A DNA stretch of 64,000 bases from Gammaproteobacteria bacterium (GTDB lineage Bacteria > Pseudomonadota > Gammaproteobacteria > Pseudomonadales > Azotimanducaceae), in assembly GCA_009841615.1 (NCBI GenBank), contig VXLL01000018.1, positions 124,001-188,000 on the forward strand. Reading direction: 5' to 3'. Positions 52,182-61,900 of the stretch are shown piece after piece. The notes below the pieces were generated by a model, which did not search any database, was not told the DNA's origin, and saw only the letters and a list, made by a program, of their open reading frames with translations. The translations under genes were made by a program, and so were the position numbers. The stretch's first letter is position 1, and each line of letters begins with the position of its first letter.

Positions 52182-54026
52182 ATGGAAAAGGACAAAAACA
52201 CCGTTCAAAGTATGAAACAGTTATTAATTGGACTGTTAGTTGGAGTGATAACATTTGGACTGTTTGTTGGAGTCTACTTTGTCTTAGTAGAACCAGTCCT
52301 CTTTCGTGACGGTGCAGAACAATCGTTGTTGCTCTCAATGCAGGAACGAGAGGAACGCAAGTTTCACGTAGATGTCGGAACCGCTGGTTCTGAGCTTTTA
52401 TCTCCAACAGATCTCGAAAATTTGATCAGGGGCAAAAGTTCGTACATACGAACGACGACGATACATCGTGCTTTGGCTAACACTAACGTTGCACAACTCA
52501 TTGAATTCTTCAATAAGAGCATCGAAGTCACTGATGCGTCGCTCCTTCATGAGCTTCAAGATGCCACAATTCAAAGACTTGCAGTTGTCGATCCTGAACA
52601 AACTATATCGCTCCTCGGGAAAGTGAGCCCGAAACGACGAAGAGTTCTTCTGACGATAGTATTTGAGGAATGGTCTGTTGCAGATCTAGACCAAGTAGTC
52701 AAGTACGGCTTGCAACTTGATGATATTGACCGGCTAGCGGTTCTCGACGGTGTGTTTAATGCTCGCTTTGATTTATCTAAAACTGAACTACACGAAATCG
52801 CCTCGCAACTCGGACATAAACAGCGAATGCTCGAAAGATTAGCATCTAGACAACTGTACGAGCCTATTCAAAATGCTTCGGATGCATGGCACAAATTGCT
52901 CACGGACTATGGTGAAAACCCCGATGCATTGAGCGAGGTGCAAATCGAATTGCTAGTCCACATCGCGACAACTTGGCTTGATCGTTCTGGTGTTGACGCA
53001 GTACAAGCGATCAAAGACTCTCCCGATTACACGATCAAGACTCTCGTACTTGAACGAATGCTCGATTCCATTGGCGACCAAGACCCTCAACAAGCCTTCG
53101 ACCTTCTAAATGGGTTGCGTGAAATTGACCGAGGATTGATGACTCGAGTGATTAAGAAATGGGCTAGAATCGACGGTTTGGCGGCGTTTAACGCTGGAGC
53201 GGCCCTTGCTGATGTGTATATGCGTAAACCAGTTCAAAAAGATGCCATCGAGATTTGGGGTGTCACAGATCCGCACTCCTTACTTGCAGCGCTTGAAAAA
53301 TTTCCTGACGAATTTGACGAGGTTAAAAATACTGCGTTTGGTCATGCTATGCGCGGACTTGCCCGGACTGATCCTGAAGAAGCACTGAACCAGTTGCATG
53401 GTTTGAGCGACGAAGCTGACCGAGCTAGAATTACCGAAATTGTAGTTGAGGGTTGGTCTGAACAAGATCCAAAAGCCGCATTACAATGGGTGCAATACGA
53501 AGCTGTGACGGCAGAACAGGAATTCAAATCTAATCTCCAATCGATTGTCTTAAGTAAATTAACTCAATCCGATGCACGTTCGGCACTCGATTTAGCATTA
53601 AGTCTTCCTCTAGCCGACAATGGGATTGGTCCTGAAAATGTAGTTATCAGTGAACTAGCTAAAGTCGATGTTGACGCTGCACTATCAATGTTGACAGAAG
53701 TACGAAACCAAGCCACGCGCGAGTCAACGTACGTATCTCTCGGGCATGAACTTATCCGCGCGGGTAGATCCAGCCAAGCGATCGAACTCGCCAAGAAATC
53801 AAGCGAAGAAGTTCAATATGGATATCTCATGTCATTGACTGGACATTGGTCTTGGCGTGAACCTCGTGATTTGCTAAATCACTTAGAAGAAATACCTTTA
53901 GCTTCAGTAAAACGCGAAGCCGCTGTAGGCATTGCGATGAGCCACAAATTGCATGTTGCACTGACCAAAGAGCAACGAGAATCCCTGAAAAAATACATTC
54001 CCGAGTTCTATTGGAACAAATTGTAG
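52182..54026 (+). CDS. Membrane-anchored helical-repeat protein, unknown family (copy 2)
   Basis: This 614-residue paralogue of the preceding gene has the same plan: a short cytoplasmic tail, one transmembrane helix (LLIGLLVGVITFGLFVGVYF), then helical repeats to the C-terminus. Repeat-like segments include RTDPEEALNQLH, EQDPKAALQWVQ and QSDARSALDLALSLP. The two copies align over nearly their whole length but have diverged widely, so the duplication is old. The 88-base gap from copy 1 and the common strand suggest one transcription unit. Function unknown. Confidence 0.75.
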   Translation: MEKDKNTVQSMKQLLIGLLVGVITFGLFVGVYFVLVEPVLFRDGAEQSLLLSMQEREERKFHVDVGTAGSELLSPTDLENLIRGKSSYIRTTTIHRALANTNVAQLIEFFNKSIEVTDASLLHELQDATIQRLAVVDPEQTISLLGKVSPKRRRVLLTIVFEEWSVADLDQVVKYGLQLDDIDRLAVLDGVFNARFDLSKTELHEIASQLGHKQRMLERLASRQLYEPIQNASDAWHKLLTDYGENPDALSEVQIELLVHIATTWLDRSGVDAVQAIKDSPDYTIKTLVLERMLDSIGDQDPQQAFDLLNGLREIDRGLMTRVIKKWARIDGLAAFNAGAALADVYMRKPVQKDAIEIWGVTDPHSLLAALEKFPDEFDEVKNTAFGHAMRGLARTDPEEALNQLHGLSDEADRARITEIVVEGWSEQDPKAALQWVQYEAVTAEQEFKSNLQSIVLSKLTQSDARSALDLALSLPLADNGIGPENVVISELAKVDVDAALSMLTEVRNQATRESTYVSLGHELIRAGRSSQAIELAKKSSEEVQYGYLMSLTGHWSWREPRDLLNHLEEIPLASVKREAAVGIAMSHKLHVALTKEQRESLKKYIPEFYWNKL

Positions 54027-54431
54027 AGTAGCGACTTTGATGTTGTGGGTCTTGAGTTCGAGTCTAGAACGGAACCCGTTGAACCAATTAAATTGTTAGT
54101 TCGAAATTAGCGTTTCAATTCTAACCCTAACAGCAGTTCGCAATTTCGAAAGTACCGACGACAATTCGAATGCATTGTTCTTCGTAATCTAGCACAATGA
54201 GTCCCTACTTGCGAACGCAATACACAAAAATCCTACGTAGTCGATACAACAAAAATTTGACGATATATTCCCAAATATTCCTTTAAAATCATCTATAGAT
54301 GTCTAGGTTTGGTTTGAACCTACCGTTTTCTGACTTCAATATCCAAAAGAGCCAGCAAGCCATAGGTTGAATTTACCTCGATTGACCTTATTTACTAGAC
54401 TATGAAAAGACACGAAGAAAACATACGATAG
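54027..54431. other. Non-coding stretch upstream of lon
   Basis: About 400 AT-rich bases without a gene. It should hold the lon promoter; I looked for the heat-shock sigma-32 pattern (CTTGAAA with CCCCAT) and did not find a convincing match. Confidence 0.4.
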
Positions 54432-56750
54432 ATGGCTGTTGCACCTGTTTTACCATTAAAAAATCTAGTGATTTATCCCGGGCAAATTGCGCCGATTGCC
54501 GTGGGTCGAGAAAAGTCACTCCGTGCAGTAACGAAGGCTATGGAATCAAATAACTTGATTCTGACCGTATTACAACGCGACTCCGAAATGGAAGATCCCG
54601 TAAAACAGGATTTGTACACCATCGGATCACTTTGCATCATAAAACGAGTCGATAAACGCAGTTCCGGCGCACAGGTCATCGCAGAAGCTCAGCAACGAGT
54701 GCAATTACATCGGGTGTACAACAACAAAGAGTACATGTCAGCGCAGTATGCGGAACTCACAAATCTGGCAGACAGTTTTCCAAAAGTTAGTGCAAGTGCC
54801 CTCGCGACCCATGCCACCGCTTTGGAATACGCTCAGAAAATCGCGAGCGTACTTAATCCCGACAAGAGCGAACAAGTCTACCAACAATTTGTAGGACAAT
54901 ACAAAAATCCCATTACGCAAATGTATCGAATCGCGTCCTACTCAAAACATGTTCACGAAGAACAAGCCCAAGAAATTCTTGAAATAGACGACGTCGACAA
55001 GCTTATGGATTACGTTCTTCAAGTTCTCAAGAATGAATTGTCAATTGCTGAGATTCAACTCGAAATTCAAAGTTCAGCTCACGAAGGCATGGAGCAACAA
55101 CAACGAGAACATTTACTCCGTCAGCAGAAGCGCGCGATTGAACAAGCATTGGGTGAGGGTGAAAACGATGACGAAATAGCAGAGCTCAAGGAACAGCTCC
55201 GGCAGGCAAACATTCCAGAGAACGCCAAGAAAGAAGTCGACAGGGAGCTACGGCGACTCGCTAGGATGTCTCCGCATGCATCCGATTTTCAAGTTGCTAG
55301 AAGCTATTTAGAACTAGTAGCTGAACTACCATGGAATGTGGTTACCGAAGACAATCTTGAACTAGGCCATGCCAAAGAAATCTTAGAAGAGGATCACTTT
55401 GGTTTAGAGGACGTAAAGGACCGCATACTCGAATCACTAGCTGTACTAAAACTTAACCCTGAAGCTAAAGCATCAATTCTGTGTTTCGTTGGGCCACCCG
55501 GTGTTGGAAAGACCTCTCTCGGACAATCAATCGCCCGTGCGATGGGGCGTAAATTTGAAAGAATGAGCCTCGGAGGCTTGCACGACGAAGCCGAACTACG
55601 AGGACATCGTCGGACATATATCGGTTCAATGCCAGGTCGTATTCTCCAAGCGATTCGTCGGTGCGGCGTTCGAAATCCAGTTCTGATGTTGGATGAACTT
55701 GACAAATTGGGAAGAGACTTTCGCGGTGACCCTTCAGCCGCTTTGATGGAAATTCTCGACCCTGCTCAGAACATCGAATTCCGAGATAACTATCTCAATT
55801 TACCATTTGATCTTTCAAAAGTGTTCTTTATCACGACGGCAAACACACTGGAAGGAATACTGCGCCCACTTCTGGATCGATTGGAAGTTATCGAATTAAC
55901 CGGTTACAGTGAACTTGAAAAACTAGAAATAGCTCGGCGATTCTTAATTCCGCGTCAAACATTGAACGCTGGGTTACAAGAACCTCAGATGCAGTTCACT
56001 GACGGAGGCCTAAAACACGTTGTCCGACGCTATACACGGGAAGCCGGCGTTCGCAACTTAGAAAGAACGATCGAGAGCATTGCTCGAAAACGAGCGAAGA
56101 ATAGCCTCCTAGAGAACCCCATTCGCGGTAAGTTGAGTGTCGAAAAGGTTGTGGGTTTACTAGGTCCAGAAAAGTTTCGCGAAGATCGTAACCGACGAAC
56201 TCTTACAAATGGTGTTGCAACAGGCTTAGCTTGGACCGAAGCTGGAGGGGACGTGCTTTATGTAGAGGCTTCCTTGACGTCGAAAGATGACAAAGTTACT
56301 ATCACCGGCCATGTCGGCCAAGTCATGCAAGAGTCGGCGAAAGCTGCGCGAAGTTACATATGGTCGGTAGCCGATGAGCTACATATTGATCGTGAAGCAA
56401 TAGAACAATCGGGAGTCCACATCCACATTCCAGCTGGGGCAGTACCGAAGGATGGACCATCTGCGGGAATAACCATGGCTACAGCACTTGCTAGTGCTTA
56501 TAGTTCAAAGATCGTCAGAGATGACATCGCGATGACCGGAGAACTCACACTATCAGGATTGGTATTACCGGTGGGTGGCGTTCGCGAGAAGATTCTTGCG
56601 GCACATCGGTCTGGAATTAAACACGTGATTCTTCCCAAAGACAATGCGTCAGAATTAGAGAAGCTACCTACTTCCGTGCGCGATGACATGGAAATTAGTT
56701 TGGTCGAGACGCTTACTGACGTCGTCAAGATCGCGATCCCAAATCTCTAG
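54432..56750 (+). CDS. lon: ATP-dependent protease Lon
   Basis: This 772-residue cytoplasmic AAA+ protease degrades misfolded and regulatory proteins. The N-terminal LON substrate-binding domain covers about residues 1-200 and is followed by a coiled coil. Walker A GPPGVGKT is at 354-361 and Walker B near [10 protein letters not shown]. The protease dyad is Ser677 (KDGPSAG) and Lys720, spaced as in E. coli Lon. The usual neighbours clpX, hupB and ppiD are absent here; it lies between the helical-repeat pair and the convergent pbpC. Confidence 0.97.
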   Translation: MAVAPVLPLKNLVIYPGQIAPIAVGREKSLRAVTKAMESNNLILTVLQRDSEMEDPVKQDLYTIGSLCIIKRVDKRSSGAQVIAEAQQRVQLHRVYNNKEYMSAQYAELTNLADSFPKVSASALATHATALEYAQKIASVLNPDKSEQVYQQFVGQYKNPITQMYRIASYSKHVHEEQAQEILEIDDVDKLMDYVLQVLKNELSIAEIQLEIQSSAHEGMEQQQREHLLRQQKRAIEQALGEGENDDEIAELKEQLRQANIPENAKKEVDRELRRLARMSPHASDFQVARSYLELVAELPWNVVTEDNLELGHAKEILEEDHFGLEDVKDRILESLAVLKLNPEAKASILCFVGPPGVGKTSLGQSIARAMGRKFERMSLGGLHDEAELRGHRRTYIGSMPGRILQAIRRCGVRNPVLMLDELDKLGRDFRGDPSAALMEILDPAQNIEFRDNYLNLPFDLSKVFFITTANTLEGILRPLLDRLEVIELTGYSELEKLEIARRFLIPRQTLNAGLQEPQMQFTDGGLKHVVRRYTREAGVRNLERTIESIARKRAKNSLLENPIRGKLSVEKVVGLLGPEKFREDRNRRTLTNGVATGLAWTEAGGDVLYVEASLTSKDDKVTITGHVGQVMQESAKAARSYIWSVADELHIDREAIEQSGVHIHIPAGAVPKDGPSAGITMATALASAYSSKIVRDDIAMTGELTLSGLVLPVGGVREKILAAHRSGIKHVILPKDNASELEKLPTSVRDDMEISLVETLTDVVKIAIPNL

Positions 56751-56786
56751 AAAATAGCTCGCTCAGTTAAGAGCAGCTACAGCACA

Positions 56787-58973
56787 CTAACGCACGACTA
56801 TTTCAACTGCTTTCGCACGAGCAACTAGCTCGTCCGATTGATAGAGTTCAGCCGCGACCTTGTACGTGCCAGAAGTGATGGGCCATAAAAATGAGGAACC
56901 GCGAGTCTCATAGCGCTCATCATCAATCAGCCAAACGACTTGATCGCGTGCGTTCACTCCCGATACCACAAATTCTAGCTTCTGATATTCCGCTGGAACT
57001 CGTGGGTCGACCGCTAACGTAAGCTCTGATGTGGGAATCACTATACGAAAGTCTTGTGCAGCGGAGGACTCACTTTCGGATTCCCGATTTGGTTCGGTAC
57101 CAATAACGAAATACTCCTCTCGTACGTTACATGTGTCTTGTTCTTTGGGTTCGTCACCAGATTCGGCACAAATCTCATGTACAACTAAGTTCGGGCTGAG
57201 CCATAAATAGCTAGGTTCGCGATTCTGATTTAGTAAATCAAAAGCAGTTCGAACGGCGAGCGCGGGTCCAGTTGACCCAGTAACGTCTCGCATCCTTCGA
57301 TTGTCCAAATTTCCCATCCACGCCCCGACAATATACTTGTCATCATACGCGACCGTCCAAGTGTCCCGCGGACCCGACGAAGTTCCCGTTTTGATCGCTG
57401 TCTGACTTGGAAAGTCCAGTACTCCATTCCCGAACTCTAACGACCTTGCACTAGGGTCCGAAAGAATGTTGGAGATCAAAGAAGCGATTTCAGCAGAAAA
57501 CACTTGATCCGGATATATGTCCGTTGGTTGGTCTACAAGGACTCTAAACTTTCGGTAGATTCCCTTATTTGCTAACGCGCTGTAGGCTTCAACCAAGCCC
57601 AGTAAATTCGTCTCGACGTTACCCAAGGCCAAACCACCTCCATAGTGAGATGATGGTTCTTCAAATTGTTGGAAACCTAAATGCTTCAATTTTTGAATGA
57701 AATTTTCACTGCCGACAACTCGTAGTGTTCGAACAGCTGGTGTATTTAGTGAATTTCCTAATGCAGTTCGAAGCGTGACATCACCATAAAAATGATCCGA
57801 AAAGTTCTTGTAATGATGTAGTCCTGTCTCTACTTTTTCGACTAAGCGATGGTCTGTGATGGTTGTCGCAGCTGTCCACCCAGTTTCCAAAGCTAGGGCA
57901 TATAAAAATGGCTTTAGAGTCGAACCAGGTTGACGAGGTAAAAGAACTGCGTCATAGTAAGTGTCACCGTGAGTACCGATGCTATCCGACACCACGACCC
58001 AAGCCAACACTTCAGCGGTTGTATGGTCGGCTACCAACAGACTCGCAGTCCCGACGTTCTGACTGTCGAGTTCCTCCAAACGAGCTCGTAAAACACGCTC
58101 CAGCTCTAGCTGAAGGTGTCCATCTAAAGTAGTGTCAGCTTGTGCTTTCTCTGTCCGAGCTGTCTTTGCAACGTACCGAAGAAAATGAGGTGCTTCAACG
58201 GGGATAGTCTTGAGTAGTGATTCCTTCGCGGTGAAACGTAATTCGTCACCTCTAACTACTTCATCACAACACTTTAAGCGATCACCAAGCTGGCGGACAG
58301 CTCGAAAGAGTCCGGCACTGTCGTTGTCTGGCGTAAGACGCGACGGCGCGCGGATCATCGCAGCCAAAGTCAACATTTCCAATTCACTAAGAGACTGCAG
58401 GTCTCGGGAAAAATGATGCTGTGCTGCTTGTACAACGCCCCTTCGATTCGAAGCATAGGGAATTTGGTTCAAGTAGAACTCCAGAATCTCGTGCTTCGAG
58501 ACGTTGTGCTCCAGCCGAACTGCTTCCCAGCCTTCTAACCACCGCGTCCAAACAGTTCTTGGGCGCGGACGTATCATCCGAATAACCTGTTCAGAAATCG
58601 TACTCGCACCTCGAATTTTCGACCAATGTCTTAAATTTTCGTACAGCGCTGCGACGCGCGCCAGCCAGTCCTGTCCTCCGTGGTGAAAGAAGCGTTTGTC
58701 TTCTGCCGTGACAATGGCTTGAACCAAAAACTCCGGTACTTCGTGAAGTTGAACTTGATCAGTTACATTCCATGTATTAAGGAATGTTGAATTCAGTGGT
58801 TCTCCAAACCGATCTACGAATTGCGTTCGTTCCGTTTGGGTGGCGATCTGTGCTAACGACTCGGGGACAGTTTGTAGTGTCCGTAGCGTGAAACCACATA
58901 GCGCAACCACGCCGACGAGACTCACACAAATGAAACCGACTAGAAGTCGCTTGACAACGCAGCCTATTTTCAC
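56787..58973 (-). CDS. pbpC: Penicillin-binding protein 1C
   Basis: This 728-residue bifunctional class A penicillin-binding protein is anchored by an N-terminal helix (LLVGFICVSLVGVVALCG). The glycosyltransferase domain has the catalytic Glu91 in TAEDKRFFHHGGQDW and the RGASTISEQVIRM motif. The transpeptidase domain has Ser351 and Lys354 (GSTLKPF) and KTGTSSGPRDTW near residue 528. The C-terminal domain is of the BiPBP_C type. It lies three bases downstream of the alpha-2-macroglobulin gene, an arrangement shared with E. coli pbpC and yfhM and thought to couple trapping of invading proteases with wall repair. Confidence 0.95.
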   Translation of the reverse strand: MKIGCVVKRLLVGFICVSLVGVVALCGFTLRTLQTVPESLAQIATQTERTQFVDRFGEPLNSTFLNTWNVTDQVQLHEVPEFLVQAIVTAEDKRFFHHGGQDWLARVAALYENLRHWSKIRGASTISEQVIRMIRPRPRTVWTRWLEGWEAVRLEHNVSKHEILEFYLNQIPYASNRRGVVQAAQHHFSRDLQSLSELEMLTLAAMIRAPSRLTPDNDSAGLFRAVRQLGDRLKCCDEVVRGDELRFTAKESLLKTIPVEAPHFLRYVAKTARTEKAQADTTLDGHLQLELERVLRARLEELDSQNVGTASLLVADHTTAEVLAWVVVSDSIGTHGDTYYDAVLLPRQPGSTLKPFLYALALETGWTAATTITDHRLVEKVETGLHHYKNFSDHFYGDVTLRTALGNSLNTPAVRTLRVVGSENFIQKLKHLGFQQFEEPSSHYGGGLALGNVETNLLGLVEAYSALANKGIYRKFRVLVDQPTDIYPDQVFSAEIASLISNILSDPSARSLEFGNGVLDFPSQTAIKTGTSSGPRDTWTVAYDDKYIVGAWMGNLDNRRMRDVTGSTGPALAVRTAFDLLNQNREPSYLWLSPNLVVHEICAESGDEPKEQDTCNVREEYFVIGTEPNRESESESSAAQDFRIVIPTSELTLAVDPRVPAEYQKLEFVVSGVNARDQVVWLIDDERYETRGSSFLWPITSGTYKVAAELYQSDELVARAKAVEIVVR

Positions 58974-58976
58974 CGG

Positions 58977-61900
58977 TTATGGTTCAATCCGCAATTCACG
59001 CGAGGTCGATTTTCCGAACACTTCCGGGCGATACATTTCTTCCGTATGAGCAGGAACGACTTGAAACTCACCGGAAGTGATCGCTTGACCAACCCATGAC
59101 ATACGATATCTTCCCGGCCGTACTTGTTTGGCAAAAAATCTAACGTTTTCGTGTCCTTTTTCCGTGTGATAGAACGGCCAGGGACTTCCGGGTGCATGTT
59201 CAAACTGATGGAACCAAGCACTCTTCGGAGAGAGTTTATCCTCGGTTGCCATATCGACAACAGAATCTGTGGCTAAGATGCGACTAACTGGTTCAATGCC
59301 ACCGGGGACTGTATCATCAACGACTACGTGATAGCGGGTTGCTGGTACAGTCAAGAATAAATTCACCTTGACAATTTCTCCATGAGCAACACGTTCGTCT
59401 CGATCTAACGGGTGCCAAGCGCCATCCCTTTTTACCAAATACTCGCGATCCAGCTCAAATCCTGACAATCGTGTCAAGGCAGCATCGGTCCCTGCAAAGT
59501 AGGTCATTTCAACACTATAAACACCACTGCCCTTCCCATCTCTTCCGAAAGACAAGGCTTTTATTGAAGGAGTCATTGTGGAACTTAGGGAGTGAACGAT
59601 TCGATGACTCTTCTGTGTTGCGCCCAGCTCTAAGCCGGAGGCAAGCTTTACTTCGTTTCCATCACTACTTTCGAGACTAATGGACGCGATGAATTCGTTA
59701 TCAGACCCAAAGAACTTTGAATAAGTTAGAAGCGCATTCACGCAATAAACGTTTTCTTGTGTGTTAGACCAGTGCGCCCGATCCCCGCGAAAAGACATGA
59801 CTGTTTGCACGAGTGGAAACATTTCGTCGTGTTCCACTAGGTCAGGTGCAAGTTTTGAGAATCGAGACAGTGCTTCCAATACCATACAGTTGGTACGAGT
59901 GTGCGAATTCAGAATGAAGTTGTAAATCGACGGTACACTCTCGACAAATTCCACGCTCCCATCAACGAGCATTCGATCATTCATGATACTATCGAACGCT
60001 AGTTCCGCAATCGTCTCAGCGTTATCAGTATTAGTAGCCGCAGTCAGGATATGTGCCAAACCGAAAAGGTTCATATTTTGGATTTCACTCGAATATCGAG
60101 ATAGATCCTCCTGAGAAAATCCATCGGATTTGGACAGAGCGTTTAACGCAACGGCGCGAATCGTAGCGCGAGTCTGGCTACTCCCAAGAGCAAAGCTCTT
60201 TGAATCTCTTAGAACTTCCCATAAATAATCATGCAAACGCGCAACAACTCTTGCATCTACTTCATACCCAGACTCTTCAAACCAGGTAAACGCGAGCGCC
60301 GTAAATGCCGAAAGGTACGCATTCACGTTGTTATTGGTAGGTACAAAAAACGTCATGCCACCGTTTGGTGCTTGAAAGTCGCTAGCCGTTTCCAACACAT
60401 TAATGATTACTGCATCAGCATCAACCACTTCAGGGTCTGCGTTTTCAGTCTGTGTTTGAAGTTGCTTCGACTGCATTGCCATCACAGCTTGAAAAATTTT
60501 CTGCTCCCAACAGTTGTAAGGATAAGAGCGTGCATAACCAAAGACTCCTTCCAAACTTCCAAAATCGTGAGTGGAGAGATCAATCGTTAAAGCACCTGGA
60601 GCATTTGGTGAGACTTGAGAGGTATTAATTGGTATCCGAATACTGTCTTCGGCTAACACGCCGTAGTCAACACTTGTTACTTTGACTCGCGACGAGCGCA
60701 CGGGAATTTCTACGTATAGTGAATCTCGATCAGATCGGTCCTGTGCGTGTGCGACTAATGAGATCTTTTGGACGGTAGTCGAATTGACATCTTTGAGATC
60801 GAGAAGTCCAGCGCGTATGGTGTGAGTTACTGTCGTACGTTCGTAAGGAGCGAGAGTTACTCGAGTGTTATAAACTGGATTTGCACCTTGACTCAGTAAT
60901 CCTGATAAGATCAATTCGACATCTATGGTACGTTTCCGTCGAGCCCGGTTTAAGATTGAAATCCCGATATCGAAGGTGTCGTCTTCGGAGACTATGTTGG
61001 GCACTATTGGTCGAATTTCGGTATCTTTTGTAGAAGTGAAAGAGGTTTGAGCGAAACCAAAGCGATTATCTGTAGTTGCTGCAAGCACAAACACGCGCCA
61101 AGACGTCAAGTTGTCTGGAAGGTCGAAAGATAGTTTGCTCCGCCCTTTCTCCGCGACCACGGACGGATTCCAATACGCTATAAATTTATCAATCATGCGA
61201 ATGTCATCGGTGAGCCCGCCCCCACCAAATTCTGCTCCCCTCTTTAACAATCTGGATCCAGTGGCTAACACTTCCTCCAATTCTTTCTCAGTTCGAAACC
61301 CGATCAATTTGCGAATAAGAGAGTAATTTATTACACCAAGACGACTGAACCGATCAAAAGCATCCGAGGGATCAAAATAGGTTGAACGAGACTCAATTAG
61401 ATCCAAAACAGCTTCATCCAAAACAACGACCGCGTATTCGACTGGCAGGGAACTTCTATCAGAGCGGTCTGAAGCAATAGTCAAAGTCACTTTGTCTCGA
61501 GGTTCGTACCTGCTGCGGTTCGAGGACACTTTTAGGGTCAAATCTCGTGCTGGATCAGAGACATCGAAGGAAGCGTATCCCAGTCGATAGTTTGGAATAC
61601 CTAAATCGACCCAATCCGGCTCAGTGAGGTCTGGCGAACTGTCACCGACGCGAGGTGAGGCGACGAGAACTGACAAATAAAAACCAGGCATGTACTCTGG
61701 TTTCACATCAATATCAATGACCGGCGTACTAGAATCGAACCATTCAACAAACTGATCAATGATTCCGCCGCGTTCGACGGTAATGAGCGCTGATGAATTG
61801 ACCATCGGGTTTTGTACTACACAGCGGACCCGTTCACCAACTTCTAGCTCACTATCGACGCAGGACAATTGAAGGAATCTGTTTCTATCGTCTAGGGCTT

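Noticed and set aside
54040-54085. A tRNA-like T-arm (GAGTTCGAGTC) downstream of the helical-repeat pair
   Set aside because: The stem has a mismatch, and no anticodon arm, D arm or CCA-adjacent acceptor stem can be built around it.
54027-54431. A heat-shock sigma-32 promoter for lon
   Set aside because: No CTTGAAA/CCCCAT pair with proper spacing is present. The few TTGA-containing stretches lack a matching -10.
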